Positions 22,889-32,455 of a stretch of DNA of 64,000 nt are shown here, in pieces. The notes below the pieces were generated by a model that ran no database searches, was not told the DNA's origin, and saw nothing but the letters and a program-made list of their open reading frames with translations. Both the position numbers and the translations under genes were made by a program. The stretch comes from Hirsutella rhossiliensis (taxonomy: Eukaryota; Ascomycota; Sordariomycetes; Hypocreales; Ophiocordycipitaceae): assembly GCF_020360975.1 (NCBI RefSeq), contig NW_025408674.1, positions 1,178,001-1,242,000 of the forward strand, in the 5' to 3' direction. Position 1 is the first letter of the stretch. Every line of letters starts with the position of its first letter.

Positions 22889-23090
22889 AGGGGGGGTAGT
22901 GTGACGGCCTAGCACCGTCACACCCCCCTTGCATACATGACCCACATGTTGTTGGGCCAACGGCCCACGCGTACGGAAGGCATATTTAGGGAGAGGACAC
23001 CCAGTTGTATTGTTCGGTTCTCCTTCCTCCTCAGAGCAGAATCTTCGTAATAGAGTCCACAGCCTTCTGGCTCAGTCCGTGACCGTCACA
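22889..23090 (+). repeat. Gypsy polypurine tract and 3' LTR
   Basis: PPT TAGGGGGGGTAG (22888-22899), then the LTR from TGTGACGGCC at 22900 to CCGTCACA at 23090 (191 bp). Confidence 0.92.
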
Positions 23091-23142
23091 TATACCCCTT
23101 ATGGTCACCTCGAGCTCAAGATCTCAGACGTGCTTCGCGACA

Positions 23143-23664
23143 AGATAACACCTATGCACCTACCTGTTGAATAAACCCCGAGCCAGCCTCTTACAAGATG
23201 CTACCATTACTTTCTATCCACTCATTCAGGCAGTCCATAAAGACCTCGCCTTCTTCCCACCGTAGAAATCAGAATTAAGAGTTATCGCACGGAGGATGAG
23301 CTGAGCAAGCATGAAGATCGGGGACTGAAGAACTCTTGATTCTCTATCTAAGTGATGCTGAGAAGTTGGCTTCTTATACTTGTGACGTTGGGTTGAGTGG
23401 CGATGTCGCCACCCATGCAGCCTAGATGACGATGTCATCCAGAAGATTCGAATCCATCACTAATATGGCATTACAAACTGCCACGACCTAAAATATAGGC
23501 TATGTTGAATTCTGTGTAGCGGATTGAGTGTTCATTAAAAGGTTGAAGAAATCTTTAAGTAAAAACAGAGAAATGCCACCTTAATATATCACTTCCAAGC
23601 CACTGTCAGAGGCTCCTCAGAGAGCCTTTCAGGGGTTCAGGGGTTCTGATGACCCACTTCAACT
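23143..23664. repeat. Debris of Copia-1-type LTRs
   Basis: About 23200-23282 matches the middle of the Copia-1 LTR in plus orientation (CATTCAGGCAGTCCATAAAG). 23283-23350 matches its 3' part in minus orientation (TATCGCACGGAGGATGAGC, GGGGACTG, CTCTTGATTCT). The two pieces meet in inverted orientation. Nothing is recognised in 23350-23664. Confidence 0.65.
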
Positions 23665-23742
23665 GTCACGCGCTAGGAGAAGGAATACCTCCGAGATGTC
23701 TCGGAGTAGGCCGTCAGGAAACGGAGGATGCTATCATATAAG

Positions 23743-24827
23743 GGCAATTGATATACGGGCCCAACCACTTTACTACACGGGCGCTCCTTACACGGGCTGT
23801 ATGGACGACCGGCCAGCCCCACCAACACGGCCCGTCAGCCCACCAAAGGCGGTGAGACCACCACAACACACGCATTCGCTCACTAAGATGACATCTTCTA
23901 CCGCTAATCTGATAACCTTGTCATCACTACTTCAATGAATTAATACGTCGCTATAATCCCCACACTCGGCGTCGGAGAAGCCGTTCCACTCTTCGTACTC
24001 CTGTCCATCTTGGCTCAACGATGATACTAGTGGAGTGGGCGACGCAATACGGCCGTGGCAATCGTCTCCACGTTCCCAAATAGCTTGCCGTGGGCCGGAC
24101 GCTTCTCGACACTTGGCCAACTCGCGAGCCAATAAGGAATCTGTCTCCGCCAGCTCCCAGGCCAAGGTCAAGGCAGGCTGGAAGCGGGCCACAACCTGCT
24201 TGCGGGCATCGACTTCTCCACCTCAAGAGGCAGCGTAGACGCTGTCTCTCGAGTTTGTCTGCATCAGGAATTCCTGTGGTGAACAACCGCCGAGCCCCAC
24301 CTCCTCGGAAGCTATCATCCAAGAATATTTGTGACTGACGTAGTTTCCACCAGGGCTCGTCGACGCCACGAGAGCCGTGTGGTCTTGGCAGGCTAGTGAA
24401 GTAGCTTTCTGGCCATGTGGCGAAGAGATTGTATAACGCATCATCGTCGTTAAGGCCGTAATACGGTTCAGGATTGAAAGGAGGCTGAGCCCGAGCCCGT
24501 GATGCAAGTCTACGGCGCTTGCATGGAGGCAAGCCCGGAAGGGATCTACTACAGCCGTCGCCGCTGTTGGCAGCAGTTGGGTCTTTGTGCAATGTCATGC
24601 CGGTTGGTGCTTAACCGAATGATTGCTCAGACGGAAGGTTGGTTGTGGAGAGTTAGTTGTCACTACAGAACTGGCAGCTGGGATGTCACCCCTTCTGCCA
24701 GGTGGTGGGGCTACAGACCCTGCCACGTGCAAGGACCAGGCGGCAGAATTTTTGGCCCAATTAAAAACCGCCGCCCGTGTAAGGAGCGCCCGTGTAGTAA
24801 AGTGGTTGGGCCCGTATATCAATTGCC
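23743..24827. mobile_element. 1085-bp TIR element with 8-bp TSD and no transposase
   Basis: TIRs of about 55 bp: left starts GGCAATTGATATACGGGCCC and continues through AACCACTTTACTACACGGGC; the right end is the inverse complement ending CAATTGCC. Perfect 8-bp TSD CATATAAG at 23735-23742 and 24828-24835. An 8-bp TSD suggests hAT-like or P-like integration, but the TIR does not start CAG. It carries one minus-strand ORF and no transposase motif. It is probably a non-autonomous element carrying a gene. Confidence 0.88.
23932..24598 (-). pseudogene. Unrecognised ORF carried inside the TIR element
   Basis: From an ATG at 24598 the protein starts MTLHKDPTAANSGDG, has a basic patch (PCKRRRLASRARA, possible nuclear signal), then PFNPEPYYGLNDDDAL, LFATWPESYFTSLPRPHG, IFLDDSFRGGGARRLF and GIPDADKLERQ. 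Near 24210-24240 the coding sense passes to another frame (VDARKQVVARFQPALTLAWE, LAETDSLLARELAKCREAS, EWNGFSDAECGDYSDV) and ends at 23932. One base change in length, or an intron I could not place, separates the halves. It fills most of the space between the TIRs. No domain is recognised. Together it would be ~220 residues. Confidence 0.55.
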
Positions 24828-24941
24828 CATATAAGATGGGTGCCTATTCTCGGGATTTTATGGGATCTTCAGAGATCAATGAATTGAATGATTGACCCCC
24901 GTTCTTCACTCTCTGTTTAGTTGTGTGCGCCTTACATCAAC

Positions 24942-25080
24942 AGGCTAACTATGCGAATAGGGAATCAGACTGTTGAGGCTGATTCAGCCCGAAGGGCGTT
25001 TATATACTCTGTGTGACAAGAGTCTTCCAGTCCTTGATCTTTATGCCTGCTTTGCTTATCTTCCGTGAGATAGGACCAAG
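24942..25080. repeat. Rearranged Copia-1 LTR fragments
   Basis: 24947-24985 matches the first ~50 bp of the Copia-1 LTR in minus orientation (ATGCGAATAGGG, CAGACTGTTGAGG). 25022-25075 matches its 3' end in plus orientation (GAGTCTTCCAGTCCTTGATC). Confidence 0.6.
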
Positions 25081-25251
25081 TCAAGTGTCCTGCCTTGCCA
25101 AGCGGTTGGCTTTGTACCGGTATATAACCTGCCGTCGTAAGTTCAGGTTGAGTTGAAAAGCCGGTCCCCCTCTCTGGTGACTTTAAATACACCCCCTGCC
25201 AGTTTCTTCCGAATAGCAAATTGTGCCGCTGCCCGTAAGCTTTGGGCTTTG

Positions 25252-26067
25252 TCAAGAAAAGGGTCCTTCCCTTTCATCAGACAGATAACCTCGGCTTTGA
25301 ACCAGGTCTGAACGTACCGTGGTAAGCGGGATGTTTCCGCCGCGAAGCCGCTCTAAAAACATTGAAGCATCAGGCGACCAGAAGGAGCTGTTGTTACCCA
25401 GTCTCTCCATTGTCTCATACAGGAATAATGTGGAAGTTTCCTGCAATACTTGTCGGATTAAGGGCCCAACAACAGACTCGTGGCTCCAGTCAAGTACTGA
25501 ATAGATTAGTTGCCGGTATGCCACGAGGCTGATGGCCGATGTTGAGGACTGACCGAGTTTCACGGAACCTTGGGCAGTGACTCGCACGCAGTCTATGCAA
25601 AAGCCAAGCGATAGCTGTCTGAGTTTACGTACCCCCGCTAGGACCTATGTGATGGGTAGTCGTTGCTTGTGAGAGAGCTTGTAAGTGGACCGTACCTGAG
25701 ACATGATCTCTGCAATTTCTCCTTCCGATAGTGGGCACAAGTCGTAAAGATATAAGTCGACGTGTTCGTAGACGACATGAAACGCCTGGTCTCGGTGATA
25801 AAGTGCAATAAGGCGAGCAATCCCTGCATCAGCAATTTGAGCAAGGGCTCTGAAGTCTGTTAGAGACGTATTTTCGACCTTCTGAACTACAGCTAGCTGG
25901 CGACTTCGATGCTGGCGATGCTCGCCGACCCAGCGTTTACTATCTGCCGTCTGTTGAGAAAGCGGCATATAGTCCGCTTCTGGGCTGCGATTCAAGTAGG
26001 CGACTAGCTGAGCTCGCGTAGTGACCTCTAAGTCATTTTGTCGGAATGCCTTCTTGCGTCTCAGCAT
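25252..26067 (-). CDS. Small kinase-like (pseudokinase) protein, two exons
   Basis: Exon 1 is 26067-25696, the intron 25695-25645 (51 bp, GTACGG..CATAG), and exon 2 25644-25252; the join keeps phase 0 and gives 255 codons with stop. Residues ~55-125 resemble a kinase N-lobe and hinge (RQLAVVQKVENTSLTDF, DAGIARLIALYHRDQAF, HVVYEHVDLYLYDL). After the intron VLAGVRKLRQLSLGFCIDCV and RVTAQGSVKLGQ take the place of the catalytic loop; no HRD or DFG is present. The tail (SFWSPDASMFLERLRG) parallels that of the gene at 1121-2198, and the intron sits at the same place in the fold. It is probably not a kinase in activity. Exons further upstream may exist, since the N-lobe start is short. Confidence 0.6.
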
Positions 26068-26560
26068 TTCAAAGGATCATGCCGGCAGGGATTCCGCCTG
26101 AACGGGCATTGAGTTTTGAGAACATGAGCGCAAAAATGGTTCATATTGCATTATTTATATCTGTTAAAGGAGCAAAAAATGTCTCTAACTCGGCGACCCC
26201 GAAAGCTCTTCAGTATACAAAACGCTAGTGAAATTGCTCGAAGTACCTTGCGGTCATTCTTGGATGCCTTATAAGCCATTGTGGTTGAGTGGGAATGATG
26301 CCGCAATGTACCGGTATGTCATTAGATTCATATTAGGGTGCATACAGCTAAGAGCGCATTCGGCTTTTACGTAATGTTGGTTCGTACATTTTCTACCACA
26401 ACTCGCAGAACCCGGACATTTCGGCCCCTAGACCGTATCGCGGCAAAAAAAATGCCTCAACTGACCGGAGGCCATGACGGGGGTTGCCAAGTCAATGCGG
26501 AGCCATATGTCGTTAGTGGAGCTGTCTGTAGTTGGACTCCAACTGGCACTGTCCGGTCTG
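26068..26560. other. Stretch with no recognised gene
   Basis: Upstream of the small kinase-like gene. Several short ORFs on both strands have no motif. It may contain an unplaced 5' exon or promoter of that gene. Confidence 0.35.
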
Positions 26561-26878
26561 CTATTTACCCGATTCTACATTACTGTACTGTAATCTGCGA
26601 TGGTTTTCGTCGATGATACGAGCTCTTGTAGATACTTGAAGTGGCGCTGGTTGGTGCTCAATCGAGTGAGTTTTCCACAGGGTAAAAGTGGCTGATACAA
26701 TGCGAAAATTGGTACTTCGACCTGACTTGAGAACGCCATTTTTGGCTATATGCCCCCGCCCAGTGGTCGTTCCAAACCGTCTCAATTTCGGTCGAATTCT
26801 ACGAATCGTTCGTTCGCTATAGGAGGGGCCTTCGAGAGCAAGGGTCTTAATCTGCGTAATGCTAGGACTCATTCAGTC
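26561..26878 (-). pseudogene. Possible Tc1-like transposase N-terminal fragment
   Basis: The ORF contains SYSERTIRRIRPKLRRFGTT, resembling the helix-turn-helix of fungal Tc1-type transposases (arginine-rich RIR..LRRFG). The rest is unrecognised. Its 5' side is interrupted by the pogo insertion at 26881; sequence past 28829 would have been contiguous before that. Confidence 0.35.
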
Positions 26879-26880
26879 TA

Positions 26881-28826
26881 CTCGTCCCACAGACCCACGT
26901 AAAGTGGGTCCTCACCACCTGTCTGTGTCAACCACCTGGCTGTGTCACTTCACCGCTTCAAGCCTCTATCTTGACCTCAACAACGGCACATTATGAAGAA
27001 TAAAGAGCTTACGCTTGAAAGGCGCGTAGCCGAGGCTATTAAAGCCATTGAGGCAAATCCCAATATGTCCCCGCGCTGCGGCTAAGGAATTTGGGGTTCC
27101 ACGCGAACGACTCCGCTTGCGATTTCACGGCATCCAACTTCGCAGCGGCCATAAAGCAACGCATACGAGGCTATCGCCAGCTCAAGAGGACTCAATCGAT
27201 CTGTATATCGATCGTCTTGAGCGTATAGGACTTGCGGTGCGGAAGGACTTATTACGCGATGCAGCAAATCGGGTTCTAAGCTCCACGGTCGGCCCTGATG
27301 GTACCCGCAACGAACCCTTCGACTCCCAATGCTTTGTTGGCAAAACTGGATATCCCGTTTTATTAAACGCAAGGGATATCATATTATGAAGCAAAGGTAC
27401 TCGATAACCAACGCAAGCTTGCCGAATCAGTCCCGCACGTTACCGAGTACTTCAAGAAGCTCCACGAGACGATTGCCTCGTACGGGATTAACCCGGCTGA
27501 TATCTGGAATATGGACGAGACGGGCTTCCGTATTGGTATTGGCAGGGACCAAGTTGTCGTCACGAAATCAAGGCGATCGCAATACTTTGGTATTGAGGAA
27601 AACAGAGAGTCGGCAACAGCCGTTGAAGCGATTTCTGCCGATGGTCGATACATCCCTGCGTTTTGATCCTATCCGGCAAGGTCCACCTCGAACAGTGGTA
27701 CGGCATCAAGGAGCTAGATGGCGATACCCTTATTGGTGTTACGGAAACGGGATTTACGAACGATCAGCTCAATCTAGCGTGGATTCAACATTTCGATAAG
27801 CATGCAAAGAGCAAAGGTGCTTGGAGGCTATTGCTCCTTGACGGCCACGGCTCCCACCATACCCTTGACCTTATCGAGTACGCTGAAGCCCATAATATTG
27901 TGCTCTTTGCATTGCCTCCGCATCTTACGCATCTCCTTCAACCGCTTGACGTCGTGGTATTTCAGCCGTATAAACATTACCACAGTCGGGCAGTCGATTT
28001 TGCTATTCGCAGTGGTGCGAGTAAAATCACCAAGCTGGAGTTCCTCGCTATGATCCAATCAATCCGCGTCAAAGCCTTCAAGGAGTCTACAATCCTCTCG
28101 GCATTCAAAAACAGGAATCCACCCATTCAATCCAAAGCCAATCCTCGAGAGACTCAAAGAGAGGGTACGGGACCAGACGCCGCCGACAGAGCTACCTGCA
28201 GAGCCGTATTCATCCCCTTTGGTACCCCCATACCGTACGGAAGTTTGAATCAGTTGGCCAACGTCTCCTTGAGTTTGACCCAATTGATGATATTGAGAAG
28301 GAGGTCTTCGTACATAACCTTCAACGCTACGTTAAAGGTGCAATCTCCCAAGGCCACGAGTTAAAGCAAACGATGGTCGATCTGTACAATACCAAGCTTG
28401 CCGAGCAGCAACGCCAAGGCCGGAAGAAATACAAGAACCGCCACCTTCAAAGCGGTGGAGTACTGACTGTAGACGAAGGGAGGGCTATTGCGAAGTCAAA
28501 GGAAGATATTCGCATTGCAAAAGCAGAAAAGTTGGTACTGGCGAAGCAAAAGAGGGAGAAAAGGGCGATTGAGCTCGAGGAGCGACGGCAGCCCGGGCGG
28601 CTAAGAAAGCCGAAAAAGAAGCCCAACGATCAGCTTTATAAGCTACAAAAGTCAAAAATAGGTAGACTATTGCGGCCAGTATTCAATTATCGTATGCATC
28701 AATTTTTAACTTTTTTTGCCGTTTTATTATTAAATGAAGTTGGCGTTGAGGCCGTAAAGTGACACAGCCAGGTGGTTGACACAGACAGGTGGTGAGGACC
28801 CACTTTACGTGGGTCTGTGGGACGAG
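26881..28826 (+). mobile_element. Fot1/pogo-type DNA transposon
   Basis: 1946 bp with perfect 70-bp TIRs (26881-26950 and 28757-28826) beginning CTCGTCCCACAGACC, flanked by TA at 26879-26880 and 28827-28828. Each TIR contains a small hairpin (GACCCAC GTAAA GTGGGTC). Size and coding content match Fot1/pogo elements. Confidence 0.95.
26993..28762 (+). pseudogene. Pogo-type transposase, frameshifted
   Basis: Starts MKNKELTLERRVAEAIKAIE, a psq-type helix-turn-helix, then changes frame at ~27068 into RAAAKEFGVPRERLRLR and the CENP-B-like second helix-turn-helix (EDSIDLYIDRLERIGLAV). Catalytic region: IWNMDETGFRIGIGRDQ (first Asp, ~27510), ISADGRYIPAF, LLLDGHGSHHTLD (second Asp, ~27840), HLTHLLQPLDVVVFQPYKH (third Asp, ~27945), the DDxD set of the family. 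The C-terminus is lysine-rich. At least four frame changes, while the TIRs stayed identical. Confidence 0.9.
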
Positions 28827-28828
28827 TA

Positions 28829-28992
28829 GGAGGCTTGTTCGCGTTCCTAAACGATTCTGGGCATGAATAAGTGGGGGAAAATGAGCCAAGACAAGCAGCA
28901 GGGGTCGCTACTCTACCCTTCCAAAGGTTAGCCGCTTTTTTTTATTACCCGTTCAAGCCCCTTTGTTGGCTCCCGAAGGGCCCCGCCAACGG
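28829..28992. other. Short spacer, nothing recognised
   Basis: Between the pogo TSD and the LINE-tail repeat. It contains an inverted pair GCCAACGGGTAA / TTACCCGTTC-like sequence (~28948-28996), otherwise featureless. Confidence 0.3.
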
Positions 28993-29069
28993 GTAATGCA
29001 ATGCAATTTATTCCGCCTGGAGGGATCAACCCTAGAGGCCGAGGCACTAAGCTATTTGCAGATCCTCCA
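28993..29069 (-). repeat. LINE 3'-end-like repeat with TTGCA tail, copy 1
   Basis: On the minus strand it reads GCAAATAGCTTAGTGCCTCG, CTAGGGTTGATCCCTCC, GGCGGAATAAATTGCATTGC. The same sequence is at 36496-36574, and a diverged form is at the 3' end of the LINE near 45048-45110. The tail of repeated TTGCA and the small stem (GGGTTGATCCC) suggest a 5'-truncated LINE or a SINE using the same 3' end. 29070-29431 shows nothing recognised. Confidence 0.6.
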
Positions 29070-29431
29070 CTTTCGATTTCATAATATTATAAGTTACGTA
29101 CAGTAACTTGGAATATCAAACCTGACCAGAAATTTCGGAAATGGGACAGGCCATTCATGGAAGGTTGCGCAATGTGCAGTACCGAGTAATGTGACCCGAA
29201 TTGAAGAGCAAGGTGCGTGCTGCGTAATTCTTATCATATCTTCTGAACAAGGGCACTAGGGTAGAGCCGATTGTTACTGCTGCTAGGCAATAGCCAAGAG
29301 CCTTCCGCATTTGGAGCCAACCACCGCGCGTCGATTGCCGTAAAATAAAGCCGGACCAACAACTATAAGATGCAAGAAAGAAATTCCTCTCAGTCTACGT
29401 GCATCGGAGGACAGGCGAGGTCTCTTTAGTA

Positions 29432-29920
29432 ATGGCAGATTTATCTTTCTCTTTCGGACAAGATATCCAAATCATTCAATTCTGCGTGGCTATACTCAAC
29501 CAATACGGCACACAGAACATTGAGCTGCGGGCGCGTTTGGATGCACAGAAACGCGAGAGCAAACACCTTGTCCAGCAACTGCAAAGTGCAGTAAACCATT
29601 CACAATACCAAATCCGACACATGCAGAATCTTGTTTTTGAGCTCAAGCAGGAGGAACAACAGGCTGCCGATTGTCGTCGGTTGCAGCAACAGGTTATTAA
29701 TGCTCAGCGGGGCCTCATCAACAGCTTGGAGATTGAACTTCTCTCGGTTAGATCTCAGCCTGAACTGGGTTCTGCCCGCCCAAGGGAGCAGCAAAATGCC
29801 GCGACAGACCTTGTTGGCGTCTTGCCTGGGCCAAGGGACGATTGTGTCGATACAACAGGAGATGAAACTGAAGGGACCAGCCTTTTAGTCCCAAAAGAGG
29901 GACGATTTCGTCTGGAGTAA
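29432..29920 (+). CDS. Hypothetical coiled-coil protein
   Basis: 162 codons open from the ATG at 29432 (MADLSFSFGQDIQIIQF). Residues ~30-115 are a long amphipathic coiled coil rich in Gln, Glu and Leu (LVQQLQSAVNHSQYQIR, QNLVFELKQEEQQAADC). The last 45 residues are polar and low complexity. No family recognised. It may be a fragment of a larger protein; no intron signal was evident. 29921-30156 holds nothing recognised. Confidence 0.45.
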   Translation: MADLSFSFGQDIQIIQFCVAILNQYGTQNIELRARLDAQKRESKHLVQQLQSAVNHSQYQIRHMQNLVFELKQEEQQAADCRRLQQQVINAQRGLINSLEIELLSVRSQPELGSARPREQQNAATDLVGVLPGPRDDCVDTTGDETEGTSLLVPKEGRFRLE

Positions 29921-30156
29921 ATTGCCTGTCTGGCACAACAGCATGTTCTCCCTTGGGGTTGCGAAACAAAGAGTTCAGACGCAGGTAAAAGAGTGGGCGT
30001 TATGGGACTTTACACCGCGTATTGCGCCAAAAGTAGAACGCGCGCTCCAACGAGTGGTGCGCAATTGACAGTTAGGGCACTTGGTCTGTGTGTGACACCG
30101 CACAACTTCTTATATACGTGCCACTCAGAAAATTAGGAAACTTACAACATAGGTAC

Positions 30157-30342
30157 TATCACGCGCCTACGGACCTGGGTTGCGTCATCTGAAACCGAAG
30201 TGGGGATCGCGACGGGCGGCAGGAGCTACCGGTATATAAGAGGGGATGACCACGGCCCACTGGAGGGCTCTTTGGAGATCAACAATTACATCGCTGGCCC
30301 CCGTTCTTCACTCTCTGTTTCGTCGTGATTGTGTGCCTTACA
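30157..30342 (+). repeat. Solo LTR, family B copy 2
   Basis: Starts TATCACGCGC (a G-to-A change from TGTCACGCGC) and ends GCCTTACA. Flanks GGTAC (30152-30156) and GGTAG (30343-30347) are a TSD with one mismatch. It shares GAAACCGAAGTGGGGATCGC with copy B1. Confidence 0.8.
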
Positions 30343-30375
30343 GGTAGCGCCCCGAGAAAGTCTGTTTTATGGAAC

Positions 30376-30860
30376 TTATCGCATGGATGATGAGTGTCAC
30401 GGCACCAACCTGGCTTCAGTCACGTGCCTCCCTGTACTTTTTCTGGACTCTGTTTCACCTCCATAGTTTGCCCTCCTCACAGCATAACATAGATCTTCCC
30501 TGGCATCCTAGGTCTGCCCCGTGATAATGAGCAAGTGGTGTTATAGGGCTGGAAGCCCTGAGCTGAATTACGGGACGGACAAGGAACCCTTGTCTCTACC
30601 CCTGAGCCCCTGAGCTCACAGCTACATCATAAAAGGGGGATCTAGCTGTATACTCTTCTCTCTTCTTCTTCTTCTTTATCAGGATAATAGACTGTATTTG
30701 GCCACAACCTGGTTGCATGCCCAGTTTGGTGATGCCTTTCACAAGTGGGCATAAAATCGGGGACTGGAAAACTCTTGATTCTCCTACCTAGAGTGTAGAA
30801 TGAGCAGCATCTTTATAGGAGATCCGAATGAGTGACTAGAAGCTGATGGAAGGTTCTGTG
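30376..30860 (-). repeat. Copia-1 LTR remnant split by a 347-bp insertion
   Basis: 30376-30394 (TATCGCATGGATGATGAG) and 30742-30860 (CAAGTGGGCATAAAATCGGG, CTCTTGATTCT) are the two halves of a minus-orientation Copia-1 LTR. Between them, 30395-30741 starts TGTCACGGCACC and ends CCTTTCA, contains a TATA-like CATAAAAGGGGG and TTCTTCTTCTTC, and looks like another LTR, but no TSD is present. Confidence 0.6.
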
Positions 30861-30944
30861 ACTGTTAAGGTGGTGACGCAGTGGCTACTGTGCGAATTAG
30901 GAGCCAGGCCATTGGAGGCTGATGTACCGTGTGTGGCAGAATTC

Positions 30945-32388
30945 GTATTTGTCCTGGGACCATATGTGTCCTGGGATTCATTTTCGTCCTGGGATCATAT
31001 GTGTCCTTGGACCGTGTGTGTTCCGGGACCGCATGTGTCCTGGGACCATACGTGTCCTGGGATCGTACGTGTCCTGGGGCCGTATCTGTCCTGGAACCAT
31101 CTGTGTCCTGGGACCATCTGTGTCCTGGGATCCATTTTCGTCCTGGGATCATATGTGTCCTGGGGCCATGTGTGTCCTGGGACCGTATTTGTCCTGGGAC
31201 CGTCTGTATCCTGGGACCGTGTGTGTCCTGGGACCGTATCTGTCCTGGAACCATCTGTGTCCTGGGACCATCTGTGTCCTGGGATCCATTTTCGTCCTGG
31301 GATCATATGTGTCCTGGGGCCATGTGTGTCCTGGGACCGTATGTGTCCTGGGATCGTATGTGTCCTGGGACCGTGTATGTCCCGGGACCGTATGTGCCCT
31401 GGGATCATATGTGTCCTGGGGCCATGTGTGTCCTGGGACCGTATTTGTCCTGGGACCGTCTGTATCCTGGGACCGTGTGTGTCCTGGGACCGTATCTGTC
31501 CTGGAACCATCTGTGTCCTGGGACCATCTGTGTCCTGGGATCCATTTTCGTCCTGGGATCATATGTGTCCTGGGGCCATGTGTGTCCTGGGACCGTATGT
31601 GTCCTGGGATCGTATGTGTCCTGGGACCGTGTATGTCCAGGACCGTATGTGCCCTGGGATCATATGTGTCCTGGGGCCATGTGTGTCCTGGGACCGTATT
31701 TGTCCTGGGACCGTCTGTATCCTGGGACCGTGTGTGTCCTGGGACCGTGTATGTCCTGGGACCGTGTGTGTCCTGGGACCGTATGTGTCCTGGGATCATA
31801 TGTGTCCTGGGACCGTGTGTGTCCTGGGACCGTATCTGTCCTGGGACCATCCGTGTCCTGGGACCATCTGTGTCCTGGGATCCATTTTCGTCCTGGGATC
31901 ATATGTGTCCTGGGACCGTGTGTGTCCTGGGACCGTATCTGTCCTGGGACCATCCGTGTCCTGGGACCATCTGTGTCCTGGGATCCATTTTCGTCCTGGG
32001 ATCATATGTGTCCTAGGACCGTGTATGTCCCGGGACGGCATGTGCCCTGGGATCATATGTGTCCTAGGACCGTGTATGTCCCGGGACGGCATGTGCCCTG
32101 GGGTCATATGTGTCCTGGGGCCGTGTGTGTCCTGGACGGCATGTTTCCTGGGACCATACATGTCCTGGGATCCATTTTCGTTCTGTGATCATGTGTGTCC
32201 TGGGATCGTGTGTGTCCTGGGATCGTAAGTGTCCTGGGACCGTATCTGTCCTGGGACCATATGTGTCCTGGGATCCATTTTCGTCCTGGGATCGTATGTG
32301 TCCAGGGGACATGTCACATATGTGTCCTAGGACAGTCCTGGAACCATGCGTGTGTCCTGGAACCATGCGTGTGTCCTGGGACCATATG
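30945..32388 (+). repeat. 17-bp minisatellite array, main block
   Basis: About 85 tandem variants of the 17-bp unit TGTGTCCTGGGACCGTA. Common variants replace ACCGTA by ATCATA, GCCATG or ACCATC, plus a variant with CCATTTTCG, and blocks of several units repeat as higher-order copies. Because 17 is coprime with 3 and the unit has few stops, all three plus frames and two or three minus frames stay open; they read the same 17-residue peptide (for example CVLGPYVSWDRMCPGT). No single frame is favoured, so this is not a gene. Confidence 0.95.
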
Positions 32389-32455
32389 TGTGTTGCCAGG
32401 GTGGCAAACCACTCAATCAACTCAACCAAAGAGTCAAATTGAGTAGATTGACGGC

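Larger units (their letters stand above)
15963..23090 (+). mobile_element. Gypsy chromovirus, full length, with a nested Tc1 element
   Basis: Metaviridae element with TSD TATAC (15958-15962 and 23091-23095). The 5' LTR is split by a Tc1 element. The order gag, protease, RT, RNase H, integrase, chromodomain is that of chromoviruses. LTRs are ~190 bp and differ by a handful of small changes. The internal frames are broken. A solo LTR of the same family lies at 45660-45851. Confidence 0.95.
15592..23142 (-). repeat. LTR family A, copy A2, split by the Gypsy element
   Basis: Inverted relative to A1. Its two parts are 15592-15962 and 23091-23142, and the Gypsy element between them duplicated TATAC. 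Outside them, AGATA occurs at 15587-15591 and 23143-23147, a perfect 5-bp TSD, so A2 is a solo LTR of about 418 bp. The 144 bp between A1 and A2 hold nothing recognised. Confidence 0.82.
23665..24936 (+). repeat. Solo LTR, family B copy 3, split by a TIR element
   Basis: Starts TGTCACGCGC and ends CGCCTTACA, with perfect TSD TCAAC at 23660-23664 and 24937-24941. The last ~60 bp (CCCGTTCTTCACTCTCTG) match copy B2 closely; the 5' part is diverged. The insertion at 23743-24827 accounts for its length. Confidence 0.82.

Noticed and set aside
30945..32388. CRISPR-like array
   Set aside because: The units are contiguous tandem repeats without spacers, in a eukaryotic context.
30846..32442. ORFs of 460, 419 and 364 codons with repeated Cys/Trp/Gly peptide
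   Set aside because: All frames on both strands are open because of the 17-bp tandem unit; no frame is preferred, so these are by-products of the minisatellite.
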